A DNA stretch of 64,000 bases. It comes from Lentibacillus jeotgali. Lineage in GTDB: Bacteria; Bacillota; Bacilli; Bacillales; Amphibacillaceae. The position numbers were made by a program, and so were the translations under genes. Positions 1 to 7,443 of the stretch are shown here, in pieces (the stretch's first letter is position 1; every line of letters begins with the position of its first letter). The notes under the pieces were generated by a model that saw only the letters and a list, made by a program, of their open reading frames with translations, ran no database searches and had not been told where the DNA came from. The stretch spans positions 186,001 through 250,000 of the forward strand of contig NZ_AGAV01000019.1 of the NCBI RefSeq assembly GCF_000224785.1, read 5' to 3'.

Positions 1-865
1 ATGCCATCAGCAGCAATGCATTATCATAAAGCATTTTTTCAAAGTGCGGGACGAGCCATTTCTCATCGGTGGAATAGCGTGCGAACCCGAATCCGACATG
101 ATCGTAAATCCCGCCTTTTGCCATTGCCTGCAATGTACTTTCTGTCATTTTCAAAGCAGCGGTGTTGCCTGTGAAATGATAGTACCTCAGCAGATACAGC
201 AAATTTTGCGGAGTGGGGAATTTTGGTGCCGAACCAAATCCGCCATACGTAAAGTCAAATCGTTTTCCGAGCTGTTTGAAAACCTTGTCAGTCATCTCTT
301 GGGTGAGGCGGTTTTCACTTTTGGCTGTAACAGTCTTCTCCAAGGCATCGGTTACACTTTTGGTCACCTCATCGATATGATCTGGTTCCTGTTTATATCT
401 TTCGTAAAGCTGGGTAAGAACATCCATGATCCCGGGCATCCCGTATTTACTGACACGCGGGAAATAAGTTCCCGCATAAAACGGCACTTTATCCGGTGTC
501 ATAAAAATGGATAACGGCCAGCCGCCCTGACCGGTCATCATCTGGCAAACCTTCATGTAAACTGAGTCAATATCCGGCCTTTCCTCGCGGTCGACTTTTA
601 TAGCCACGTAATGATCGTTTAGGTAAGAAGCGACTTCCTTATCTTCAAACGACTCATGAGCGAGAACGTGACACCAATGGCAAGTGGATTGTTAACCATG
701 CTAGGAGTACCCTATAGAGAGGAATATAGGCTTATTTTCAGCTTTTGCCATTGCAAAAGCCTCATCGCCCCAGGGAAACCAATCTACAGGGTTATAAGCA
801 TGTTGCAACAGGTATGGACTTTTTTCATTGATCAATCTGTTGGCATGACGATGCTCTTTAGACAT
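1..865 (-). pseudogene. YyaL-like thioredoxin-domain protein (DUF255), disrupted, 3' end beyond window
   Basis: Read on the minus strand, this is the N-terminal third of a YyaL/DUF255 protein, usually about 680 residues: a thioredoxin-fold domain followed by a glycosidase-like helical region. Start ATG at 865 follows AAAGGAGT with good spacing; an ATG at 886 only overlaps that Shine-Dalgarno. The frame is typical ([33 protein letters not shown]), but between the Ser codon of IGYS and the Thr codon of TCHWCH there are 18 extra bases with in-frame TAG and TAA (about 683-703). The frame downstream is open to the window edge, through DREERPDID and [10 protein letters not shown]. The insertion sits just before the CxxC motif, so full-length product is not expected. 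Function of the family is poorly defined. Confidence 0.85.
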
Positions 866-950
866 GGTGACATCAACTCCTTTCATAATAAAGAATCTAG
901 CTTTAGTCTAACAACTCACAATGGAAATATCCAAAATATAGAAGGTAACA

Positions 951-1027
951 TAAGAGGCTGGAGCATTATGGTACATAAATGATGGTTCGAGGTGTCATTT
1001 TTACTGGAATTTTTGTACAGCCTCTTA
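951..1027. repeat. 77-bp element with 10-bp terminal inverted repeats
   Basis: TAAGAGGCTG at 951-960 is repeated in inverted orientation as CAGCCTCTTA at 1018-1027. It lies in the divergent intergenic region between the yyaL relic and the DUF3231 gene. No clear target duplication is visible. It could be a miniature element or a long regulatory hairpin. Confidence 0.4.
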
Positions 1028-1099
1028 ACTGCTAGTACATAACATAGGTAAATATTGGGGATGGCTAAAGTAACATGACAGGTTATTGGAGGGAGAAAA

Positions 1100-2110
1100 T
1101 TGGAACCTGAAAAGGATGTCAAGCTGACTTCAGCAGAAATCACACAGCTTTGGACAGCATACATGAATGAAAGTGCAAATATATGTCAATTTCAATATTT
1201 TTTGGCTAAAGTCGAGGATAAGGAAATAAGACCTATTATTCAACATGTTTTGGAGTTGGCTCAGTCACATATTAACAAAATAACTGAAATTTTTAATAAG
1301 GAAAATTACCCAATCCCATATGGGTTTAAAATGGAGGAAGATGTTGATATAACTGCCCCTAGACTTTATGCTGATACCCTTATTTTGAACTACCTTCATA
1401 CAATGGGAGGAATTGTTATACAGGCATATGGACTTGGTGTACAACTGGCTGTTAGGGCGGATGTTTACAGCTTTTTTGCTGAATGCCTTCAACAAGCCAC
1501 AGAAACACTGAGAGAAATAAGAGAATTGATGTTATCAAAGGGGATTTTCATTAGGATGCCAAATCTCCCCATACCAGAAAGTTATGATTTTGTAAAAAAT
1601 AAAAGTTTTCTTTCTGGTTACTTTGGAGAAAGGAGACCATTGACAGGAACAGAAATAACAAATCTTAACTTAAATTTTCAAAGAAATGCCTTAGGCGCTG
1701 CAGTCATGATCGGATTCAGTCAGGTGGCAAAGTCTAAAGAGGTAAGGCAGTTTCTTGTCAGGGGAAAGGAAATTGCCCAGAAGCATTGTGAGGTTTTTGG
1801 CTCAATTTTGCATGAGGATGATATACCTGTGCCCATGACATGGAATACAGAAGTCACAGACTCAACTGCGTTTACCTTTTCAGATAAGTTTATGATGTTT
1901 TTAACAACAGCTTTAATTGCCTTAAGTGTTGGATTTTATGGAACGAGCATGTCAATGAGTCCTAGGCGAGATTTAGGAACACAATATGGCAGATTATCAG
2001 GTGAAATTCTTAAATTTGCTGAAACTGGGGCAAAGATAATGATCAAAAACGGCTGGATGGAGGAACCTCCTAGAGCTTTGGACAGGGATGAGTTAGCCAA
2101 GAAAAAATAA
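1100..2110 (+). CDS. DUF3231 family protein (two ferritin-like/CotF-like halves)
   Basis: A 336-residue protein of the DUF3231 family, common in Bacillaceae and of unknown role. Two homologous halves are visible: LTSAEITQLW near residue 9 and LTGTEITNLN near residue 194, each followed by helices and a short IPxP/IPVP element, consistent with a duplicated four-helix bundle related to the coat-protein CotF fold. There is no signal peptide. The start is TTG at 1100, preceded by GGAGGG at 1088-1093. It is monocistronic, with a terminator hairpin at 2133-2157. A link to the spore coat would be inference only. Confidence 0.85.
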   Translation: MEPEKDVKLTSAEITQLWTAYMNESANICQFQYFLAKVEDKEIRPIIQHVLELAQSHINKITEIFNKENYPIPYGFKMEEDVDITAPRLYADTLILNYLHTMGGIVIQAYGLGVQLAVRADVYSFFAECLQQATETLREIRELMLSKGIFIRMPNLPIPESYDFVKNKSFLSGYFGERRPLTGTEITNLNLNFQRNALGAAVMIGFSQVAKSKEVRQFLVRGKEIAQKHCEVFGSILHEDDIPVPMTWNTEVTDSTAFTFSDKFMMFLTTALIALSVGFYGTSMSMSPRRDLGTQYGRLSGEILKFAETGAKIMIKNGWMEEPPRALDRDELAKKK

Positions 2111-2132
2111 ATTACCGGGATATATTTTTTAA

Positions 2133-2165
2133 TGGATGCCTAATCAAAAGGCATCCACTTTTTTG
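2133..2165 (+). terminator. Rho-independent terminator after the DUF3231 gene
   Basis: TGGATGCC (2133-2140) pairs with GGCATCCA (2150-2157), followed by CTTTTTT. Confidence 0.8.
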
Positions 2166-2200
2166 GCAGTTAAGAAAGTATAAATACTTTCTTACTGCAT
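2166..2200. repeat. Near-perfect palindrome/hairpin
   Basis: GCAG-T-TAAGAAAGTAT pairs with ATACTTTCTTACTGC around an AA centre; the left arm has one extra T. It lies just after the DUF3231 terminator and before S-family repeat copy 1. Confidence 0.6.
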
Positions 2201-2206
2201 AAGGAC

Positions 2207-2253
2207 AACTAAGGGTTTCGCCATAAAAGCTTGGTGATAAGCCAAGTTTTCTA
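2207..2253 (+). repeat. S-family intergenic repeat, copy 1
   Basis: This copy reads AACTAAGG...GCCAT...GATAAGCCAAGTTTTCTA. Copy 2 lies at 12476-12522 and a partial copy at 12614-12655. The shared core is G(A/G)(C/T)GATAAGC(C/T)AAGTTT. Function unknown. Confidence 0.55.
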
Positions 2254-2282
2254 AAAATGGGACTTTTATATTGTATGTTGGG

Positions 2283-2438
2283 CTAAGAAGGAAGTGATTT
2301 ATCTCCTTTACATCTTTCCTTTTCCATTGCTTGATGTACCATCCACTTTATGAACTCAGTCTCTTTGCTTGTAAGCTCTCTGTCCAACTTATGTTTGAAT
2401 TCTTGAGACAGCTTTATATACAAGTTGATCGGGTTCAT
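2283..2438 (-). CDS. Small 51-residue protein, unknown function
   Basis: A minus-strand ORF of 51 residues, too short for many gene callers. ATG at 2438 is preceded by GGAGGTGA at ideal spacing, one of the strongest Shine-Dalgarno sequences in the window. The product is charged and helical (begins MNPINLYIKL; central FKHKLDREL and FIKWMVHQAMEKE), with no membrane segment or metal motif. I do not recognise the family with certainty; it reads like a short DNA- or protein-binding helical peptide. It stands alone, convergent with the DUF3231 gene. Confidence 0.65.
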   Translation of the reverse strand: MNPINLYIKLSQEFKHKLDRELTSKETEFIKWMVHQAMEKERCKGDKSLPS

Positions 2439-2577
2439 TAGGTCACCTCCAAATGGTAAGGATGTCCTAATTATATCAAAAATTGAGAAAAATCAAATGA
2501 CTACAGTTTATTTGTAATGTAAATGTAATGTAAATAGCAACAACATCCATTACGAATAATTGACTCATTGGTAACAG

Positions 2578-2617
2578 TGAAGGCTTGCCGCGAATTGCAG
2601 CAAGCCTTCATTATTAT
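2578..2617. terminator. Hairpin with weak T-tract in a gene-free stretch
   Basis: TGAAGGCTTGC (2578-2588) pairs perfectly with GCAAGCCTTCA (2600-2610), followed by TTATTATTAA. No recognisable gene ends here on either strand, so it may be the remnant of a lost gene. The rest of 2439-2769 shows no coding sequence. Confidence 0.5.
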
Positions 2618-2769
2618 TAAAGAGGGGGGATTGAAAAGTGTTACAGTATATTAATTCCCTGCTGAACAGATTATAAACCTCGTTTTTAATTTTTTATTGA
2701 AATCGCAGCGGGCAGTTGCCCCCATACGCGGGGCCAAAATACAGCTACGTTTTGAGTGAAAAACGTTCA

Positions 2770-2790
2770 ACTGAAATGAAGTTTCAGTTA
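2770..2790. promoter_or_regulatory. Candidate MurR/RpiR-type operator
   Basis: Perfect 8-bp inverted repeat AACTGAAA-N5-TTTCAGTT directly upstream of the kinase promoter. A degenerate relative (ACTGAAGGAAGTTTTACT) lies at 4907-4924 upstream of murQ. The adjacent murR-type gene is the obvious candidate ligand; this is inference. Confidence 0.6.
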
Positions 2791-2804
2791 ATCTCAAATA
2801 TACT

Positions 2805-2833
2805 TGTAAAAAGATTTTAAGTTTTATAAAATA
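2805..2833 (+). promoter_or_regulatory. Candidate SigA promoter of the amino-sugar operon
   Basis: TTGTAA (2805-2810), a 17-bp spacer, TAAAAT (2828-2833). Transcription would start near 2840, which argues for the kinase start at 2860 rather than 2842. Confidence 0.5.
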
Positions 2834-2859
2834 AAGAAAACATGAAGGATGGGGAGAAT

Positions 2860-3825
2860 ATGGAATATGTTGCCGGGATTGACGGCGGTGGTACCAAGAC
2901 AGTTGCTGTCATCACAGGAACAGATGGCAACGTTGAAGCAAAAGCAACTGCGGGGCCCGTTAATCCGAATGTCATAACGAAGAAGGAACTATATCAGACG
3001 TTATCTGATCTGGTGCAAGACTTGAGAAAGCAAAATAAAGCCGCTTTTGAGCAAATCACTTATTTTTTCGCTGGCATATCAGGCGCAGGCAATGATAACG
3101 CTGTTCAGCTGCTGTCGGAAATGCTGGCTGGACTTGTTCCCGAAAAAACACGTGTCCAAGTTGAGCCTGATACAGTCAACGCGCTTTATTCCGGAACGTA
3201 TGGTGAACCGGGAATCGTGCAGATTTCAGGGACGGGTTCAATAACATTTGGTATTAACGCTAATGGCAAACGTGATCGTACCGGAGGATGGGGTTATTTA
3301 TTTGGTGATGAGGGAAGCGGCTATGATATTGGCCGGTCAGGGATTATAGCAGCGTTAAAGGCCTATGACGGACGCGACAAAGATACAGTGCTGCTTGAGA
3401 TGGTCTGCAATCACTTCCGTATCGGCAACCCCTACAACCTTATCCAGGAAATCTATGCCTCTAAATCTCCAAAAAGTGACATATCACCGGTTTCCAAGCT
3501 GGTATTTGACGCTTACAGGCAACATGACGCAGCCGCCGAGGAGATCATTAAGGATACCGTAATGGAACTGAGCTGCAGTATCCGGACATTGAAAGCAAAG
3601 CTTTATCGCCCGGAAGAAGCGGTCCAAGTTGTCTTATGCGGTGGTGTATTCGCGGATAAAGCAGTCCTGCCGAAGCTGCTGCAAGAGGAGCTTCAGGATG
3701 ACCGGCAATTAACCATCATTATCCCTGAAATGCCCCCAGCTGGCGGATCGGTCATCGGTGCTCTGTTAATGAAAAATATAAAACCGGATGAATCGATCAT
3801 TCAAAATATTATTACGACATATTAA
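2860..3825 (+). CDS. BadF/BadG-type ATPase kinase, probable GlcNAc/MurNAc kinase (MurK-like)
   Basis: A 321-residue sugar kinase of the BadF/BadG/BcrA/BcrD ATPase family, related to N-acetylglucosamine kinase and clostridial MurK. GIDGGGTKT at residues 6-14 is the phosphate-1 loop; SGTGSITFG and GGWGYLFGDEGSGYDIG follow as in GlcNAc kinases, with LCGGVF near the C-terminus. It should phosphorylate an internalised N-acetyl amino sugar at the 6-position in the cytosol using ATP. ATG 2860 is chosen (AAGGATGGGGAG upstream); ATG 2842 in the same frame falls almost on the predicted transcription start. It leads an operon with murR (12-nt gap) and sits upstream of murQ and an ABC importer, so MurNAc and/or GlcNAc is the likely substrate. 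Confidence 0.85.
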   Translation: MEYVAGIDGGGTKTVAVITGTDGNVEAKATAGPVNPNVITKKELYQTLSDLVQDLRKQNKAAFEQITYFFAGISGAGNDNAVQLLSEMLAGLVPEKTRVQVEPDTVNALYSGTYGEPGIVQISGTGSITFGINANGKRDRTGGWGYLFGDEGSGYDIGRSGIIAALKAYDGRDKDTVLLEMVCNHFRIGNPYNLIQEIYASKSPKSDISPVSKLVFDAYRQHDAAAEEIIKDTVMELSCSIRTLKAKLYRPEEAVQVVLCGGVFADKAVLPKLLQEELQDDRQLTIIIPEMPPAGGSVIGALLMKNIKPDESIIQNIITTY

Positions 3826-3837
3826 GAGGTGAGCAGA

Positions 3838-4695
3838 TTGTCACAAGTTAAAGGTGGATTAACAATGTTAAAGGAAATGGTTCACTCCCTCCCGCCTTCA
3901 GAGAAGAAACTGGCGGAATATATTCTGGAAAACCCGGAAGAATCCATCATGCTGACAGCTTTATCCCTTGGAAGAGAAAGCGGTACATCAAGTGCAGCAG
4001 TTATCCGGTTGTGCAAATCAATTGGGCTGAAGGGTTTCCAGGAATTAAAAATCCGTGTGGCCGGTGATTTGCAGGAGCAGACCGGACAAGGGTACAGAGA
4101 TATCGAACCAAATGATAAAACAGAAAATTTAATCGAAAAAATGACATCCAATACGATTCAAACCATCAAAGAGACTGTGGACATGATACGGGCATCAGAT
4201 CTGGAAAATGCCGCGGATACACTGTCCAAAGCAAATTCAATTATTATCATCGGGTTTGGTGCCTCCTACATTGCTGCTAAAGACGCAGAGCAGAAGTTTA
4301 CACGCATCGATAAATTTGTACAGGCTTTTTCGGATGTGCATATGGGGGCTACAGCTATTGCCAATAAAGGGTCTGAAGATGTTGTTGTGGGGATTTCATT
4401 TTCCGGCAAAACCAAGCAAGTGATTGACTTGCTTGAATTGGCGAAAACCAAGCAAGTGAAAACGATCAGTATTACAAAATCCGGCAAGTCACCGGTCAGC
4501 AATATGTCGGATATTCAACTGTATACATCTGCAGCAAAAGAGGCAACATTCAGAAGCGGTGCCACATCATCGCGAATGGCTCAGCTTCACGTGATTGATA
4601 TCCTTCTGATGATTATAGCTTCCAGTGAATATGAAGAAATCATTCAGCATCTTGATGAAACAAGGGAAGCGATAGCCGCTCTAAAGCAAAGGTAA
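3838..4695 (+). CDS. murR: MurR/RpiR-family transcriptional regulator
   Basis: A 285-residue regulator: N-terminal RpiR helix-turn-helix (about residues 5-75, with TALSLGRESGTSSAAVIRLCKS) followed by a SIS phosphosugar-sensing domain (about 120-260, with IIGFGAS and GISFSGKT). Relatives sense MurNAc-6-phosphate or similar phosphosugars and control murQ operons. TTG 3838 is chosen because AGAGGTGA lies just before it; the in-frame GTG at 3829 is inside that Shine-Dalgarno. It follows the kinase by 12 nt and is presumably co-transcribed. The perfect inverted repeat at 2770-2790 is a plausible target. A promoter and leader separate it from murQ. Confidence 0.85.
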   Translation: MSQVKGGLTMLKEMVHSLPPSEKKLAEYILENPEESIMLTALSLGRESGTSSAAVIRLCKSIGLKGFQELKIRVAGDLQEQTGQGYRDIEPNDKTENLIEKMTSNTIQTIKETVDMIRASDLENAADTLSKANSIIIIGFGASYIAAKDAEQKFTRIDKFVQAFSDVHMGATAIANKGSEDVVVGISFSGKTKQVIDLLELAKTKQVKTISITKSGKSPVSNMSDIQLYTSAAKEATFRSGATSSRMAQLHVIDILLMIIASSEYEEIIQHLDETREAIAALKQR

Positions 4696-4746
4696 CCGAA
4701 AAGTCTGCATATATTGAAATAAAATGACATAAATTCAAAAGTAAGA

Positions 4747-4775
4747 TTGACAAAATAATTCGAAATGCCTATACT
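4747..4775 (+). promoter_or_regulatory. SigA promoter upstream of murQ
   Basis: TTGACA (4747-4752), exactly 17 bp, TATACT (4770-4775). It gives a leader of roughly 190 nt to 4972 or 250 nt to 5032. The leader contains the cre-like site and the 7-bp inverted repeat TTCAGTG/CACTGAA (4883-4912), but no ORF. Confidence 0.75.
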
Positions 4776-4929
4776 AAAAACGAATCAAAAATTTGATAAT
4801 TTTTTAAATATTATTCAGTTTTAACTGGCAGAAAGGTTAATGCTAACTGTCCGAATGCCCGATTCGTTCAACTAACATTCAGTTCAGTGGGAGGAAAAAT
4901 ATTTTCACTGAAGGAAGTTTTACTTTATA

Positions 4930-4943
4930 TGAAAACGCTTTAA
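4930..4943 (+). promoter_or_regulatory. Near-perfect cre site (CcpA) in the murQ leader
   Basis: TGAAAACGCTTTAA differs from the cre consensus TGWAANCGNTNWCA at one position. It lies downstream of the murQ promoter, where CcpA would act as a roadblock; catabolite control of amino-sugar use is expected. Confidence 0.55.
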
Positions 4944-4971
4944 CACTTTAGACAGGGAGATTCGTAGATAT

Positions 4972-5031
4972 ATGGAATTGACGAGGTTAGCGACTGAACA
5001 ACGAAATGAAAATAGTATGGCACTGGATTAA
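4972..5031 (+). other. murQ: Severed N-terminal coding segment of murQ, ending in in-frame TAA
   Basis: ATG at 4972, preceded by AGGGAGA, reads MELTRLATEQRNENSMALD and then TAA at 5029-5031, directly abutting ATG 5032 in the same frame. This peptide matches the conserved MurQ N-terminus (LTTEQRN...). Counting from 4972, the catalytic glutamates fall at 83 and 114, exactly the E. coli MurQ numbers, so this is the original 5' end and the TAA replaces a sense codon. Confidence 0.8.
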
Positions 5032-5883
5032 ATGTCAACAATCGGAATTTTAAATGTAATTAACGCTGAAGACAAAAAGGTTGCGACGGCCGTTGAAACG
5101 GTACTGCCCAAGGTTAATGACGCCATTGAACACACTTACAGCGCATTAAAACAGGGCGGTCGTCTGTTTTATGTCGGTGCGGGGACGAGCGGAAGACTTG
5201 GTATCGTAGATGCATCGGAATGCCCGCCAACGTTCATGACATCGTATGATACAGTTCAAACCATTATGGCAGGCGGAACCGGAGCTTTTTTTAAAGCTGT
5301 TGAAGGTTCTGAGGACGAAGAATCTCAGGGTGCCAGCGATATTAAAGCAAAGAATCTTACGGCTAAAGACGTTGTGGTGGGCATAACTGCAAGCGGCAGA
5401 ACACCGTATCCGATCGGTGCGTTAAAGTATGCCCGGGAAATTGGTGCTTACACTGTTTCGTTATCATGCAATAACTATTCATTAATCAGTCAATTTGCTG
5501 ATACTGAAATTGAAGTGGTTGTGGGCCCGGAAGTGCTGACAGGATCTACCCGAATGAAAGCAGCGACCGCCCATAAAATGATTTTAAACATGATCAGTAC
5601 GACGACGATGATCAAGCTTGGGAAAGTCTATGAAAATCTGATGGTGGATGTTCATGCCAGTAATTATAAATTAGTGCAGCGGGCCAGACACATCGTTATG
5701 AAAATTACCGGCGTTGATTATAACGAAGCTGCTAGAGTGCTTGCTTTGACAAATAATCAGGTCAAGTCTGCCATTGTCATGATTAAAGGAGGTGTTACAT
5801 ACCAGGAAGCAGAAGAAGCAATTGAAAAGACTAACGGATACGTTCGAGACGCAATTGCATACGCACTTAATTTCAATGTCTGA
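5032..5883 (+). CDS. murQ: N-acetylmuramic acid 6-phosphate etherase, N-terminally shortened by a nonsense codon
   Basis: MurQ removes the lactyl ether from MurNAc-6-phosphate to give GlcNAc-6-phosphate and D-lactate. The SIS domain is intact: [11 protein letters not shown], the catalytic Glu of SECPPTF (83 in ancestral numbering), Glu of VEGSEDEE (114), GITASGRTP and the [13 protein letters not shown] segment. From 5032 the product is 283 residues instead of about 303, because TAA occupies codon 20 of the frame starting at 4972. No Shine-Dalgarno precedes 5032 (AGTATGGCACTGGATTAA), so translation would depend on coupling after the stop or on readthrough. The gene may be weakly expressed or a young pseudogene. 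Genes before and after it in the pathway look intact. Confidence 0.85.
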   Translation: MSTIGILNVINAEDKKVATAVETVLPKVNDAIEHTYSALKQGGRLFYVGAGTSGRLGIVDASECPPTFMTSYDTVQTIMAGGTGAFFKAVEGSEDEESQGASDIKAKNLTAKDVVVGITASGRTPYPIGALKYAREIGAYTVSLSCNNYSLISQFADTEIEVVVGPEVLTGSTRMKAATAHKMILNMISTTTMIKLGKVYENLMVDVHASNYKLVQRARHIVMKITGVDYNEAARVLALTNNQVKSAIVMIKGGVTYQEAEEAIEKTNGYVRDAIAYALNFNV

Positions 5884-5931
5884 AACGTCATTAATGGTCA
5901 CATGAACGATTGATGCGTTTCATATATTTTA
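5881..5931 (+). terminator. Hairpin between murQ and the binding-protein gene
   Basis: TGAAACG, starting on the murQ stop codon (5881-5887), pairs with CGTTTCA (5916-5922); CAT/ATG extends the stem. TATATTTTAA follows. Probably an attenuating or processing hairpin rather than a full stop, since the ABC genes continue on the same strand. Confidence 0.45.
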
Positions 5932-5955
5932 ATTAAACAAAGGGGGAAGGTCATT

Positions 5956-7311
5956 TTGAAGCGATTACTAAAGAATCCTTTCGTGCTTTTGATGATGGCT
6001 GCATTGCTGATGATAGCAGTTGCCTGCTCAGATGATAGTTCATCAGAAGGATCGTCAGATGACAGCGGCGATAACTCAGGCGAAGCGGCCAGTGAAGGCG
6101 AAGGTTTAAGCGGAACACTTGAGATCCAGTACTTTGTCGGGGGTTATGGTGACTCATGGTGGAAGGAAGTTATCGGTGACTTTCAAGAAAAGCATCCTGA
6201 TCTGGAAATTGTCGAACATGCTGGCCCAAATATTAATGAAGAAATGAGGTCGCGCTGGGTTTCCGGAGATCCGCCTGATGTTGTTTATATCGATGGTGCC
6301 GGCTCAAGTGAAACACAGATGGTTGAGGATGGCCAGTTGATGGATCTCACCGATTGGGTAAAGGATATCGAGGTTGATGGGAAACCATTGATGGATAGTT
6401 TCATTGTGCCGCCTTCCGATTTTGATGGCAGTGTCTACAGTCTACCGCTCGTATTTGATGCGTGGGGCACATGGTATGACAAAGCATGGTTTGAAGAAAA
6501 CAATTGGGAAGTACCATCTGATTTTGAAAGTTTCATGAATTCAATGGGACAGATTAAGGAAGATGCAGGTATTTCACCATTTGTCACAACAGGCCAGCAT
6601 CCATACTACTTCCTGCGCGGCATGCTGTATCCGGCATTTGGAGCAGCCGGCGGTGATGAACTGTTAAATGACGTTATTACAGGCGCTGAGGGTGCATGGA
6701 CAAGTGACGCAGTGCTTGAAGTTATGAAAAAAGTCGAGAAAATGCAGCAGGAAGGCTATATTGACGAGGGATTTGCGGCGATTAACCATACACAGTCACA
6801 AATGAATTTCCTGCTTCACGACAATGCTTATATACCGGTTGGGTTCTGGCTTCCAAATGAAATGGAAGGCGACAAACCTGAGGACTTGGAGTATGGCTTC
6901 ATTCCATCACCAATGAACGATGCCAGTGACCCAATGCCGATTGTACCGGACATGCGCCCGCTGGCGATTGCTGAACAGGCGGAAAATCCTGAGGCAGCCA
7001 AAGCGTTTGTTGAGTTTGTTTTCACAAAAGAATATGCCAAGTCGTTCTCTGAACATACAGGTGCCATCATGAACCTGCAGGGAGTAGACTTATCATCAAA
7101 CGAAAACGTTCCGCAATACCTGATTGATGCAAACGAAATGATTAATGATCCGGAACAGGTCCAAATTTATCATAAGCCTCATCCAATGAGTGCTGATTTG
7201 GAAACGCCGATCAGTGATTCACTCGTTTCACTGATGCTTGGGAATATTACCGCTGAAGAGTTTGTACAGGAAGCAGAACAGGCGGCTGAGGAATACCGTA
7301 ACAGTCAGTAA
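5956..7311 (+). CDS. Sugar ABC transporter substrate-binding lipoprotein
   Basis: A 451-residue family-1 extracellular solute-binding protein. A lipoprotein signal peptide ends in the lipobox AVA-C with Cys24, followed by a long Ser/Asp/Glu-rich acidic linker. Motifs typical of carbohydrate binders include DPPDVVYIDG-like GDPPDVVYIDG, SLPLVFDAWGTWYDKAWFEEN and ENPEAAKAFVEFV. Start TTG 5956 follows AGGGGGAAGG. The cargo is not proven; the neighbourhood (kinase, murR, murQ) points to an N-acetyl amino sugar or muropeptide sugar, which would make uptake PTS-independent. The acidic linker is compatible with a salt-adapted species. Confidence 0.85.
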   Translation: MKRLLKNPFVLLMMAALLMIAVACSDDSSSEGSSDDSGDNSGEAASEGEGLSGTLEIQYFVGGYGDSWWKEVIGDFQEKHPDLEIVEHAGPNINEEMRSRWVSGDPPDVVYIDGAGSSETQMVEDGQLMDLTDWVKDIEVDGKPLMDSFIVPPSDFDGSVYSLPLVFDAWGTWYDKAWFEENNWEVPSDFESFMNSMGQIKEDAGISPFVTTGQHPYYFLRGMLYPAFGAAGGDELLNDVITGAEGAWTSDAVLEVMKKVEKMQQEGYIDEGFAAINHTQSQMNFLLHDNAYIPVGFWLPNEMEGDKPEDLEYGFIPSPMNDASDPMPIVPDMRPLAIAEQAENPEAAKAFVEFVFTKEYAKSFSEHTGAIMNLQGVDLSSNENVPQYLIDANEMINDPEQVQIYHKPHPMSADLETPISDSLVSLMLGNITAEEFVQEAEQAAEEYRNSQ

Positions 7312-7374
7312 AATTCCGTTTGAAATCGGGCGAATGCATGCCTCCCATTGATAGGGGCTGTTAACAGAAAATCA

Positions 7375-7414
7375 TATGGAATGCAAATAGAGCCTTGGTT
7401 CTCTGCATTCCATA
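7375..7414 (+). promoter_or_regulatory. Stable intergenic hairpin between binding protein and permease
   Basis: TATGGAATGC (7375-7384) pairs perfectly with GCATTCCATA (7405-7414), with an inner AGAG/CTCT stem. It is not followed by a T-run. Such hairpins commonly stabilise the upstream mRNA so that binding protein exceeds permease. Confidence 0.6.
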
Positions 7415-7443
7415 CCCTTATTTTCAGTAGAAAGAGTGATCGG

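Noticed and set aside
44-514. 156-codon plus-strand ORF at the window start
   Set aside because: Antisense shadow of the YyaL-type gene, whose minus-strand frame carries clear conserved motifs; no ribosome site.
2700-2740. GC-rich palindromic stretch (GGGCAGTTGCCCCCATACGC) as another R-family copy
   Set aside because: Only loosely similar to block 2 of the R family; no block 1 and no matching ends.
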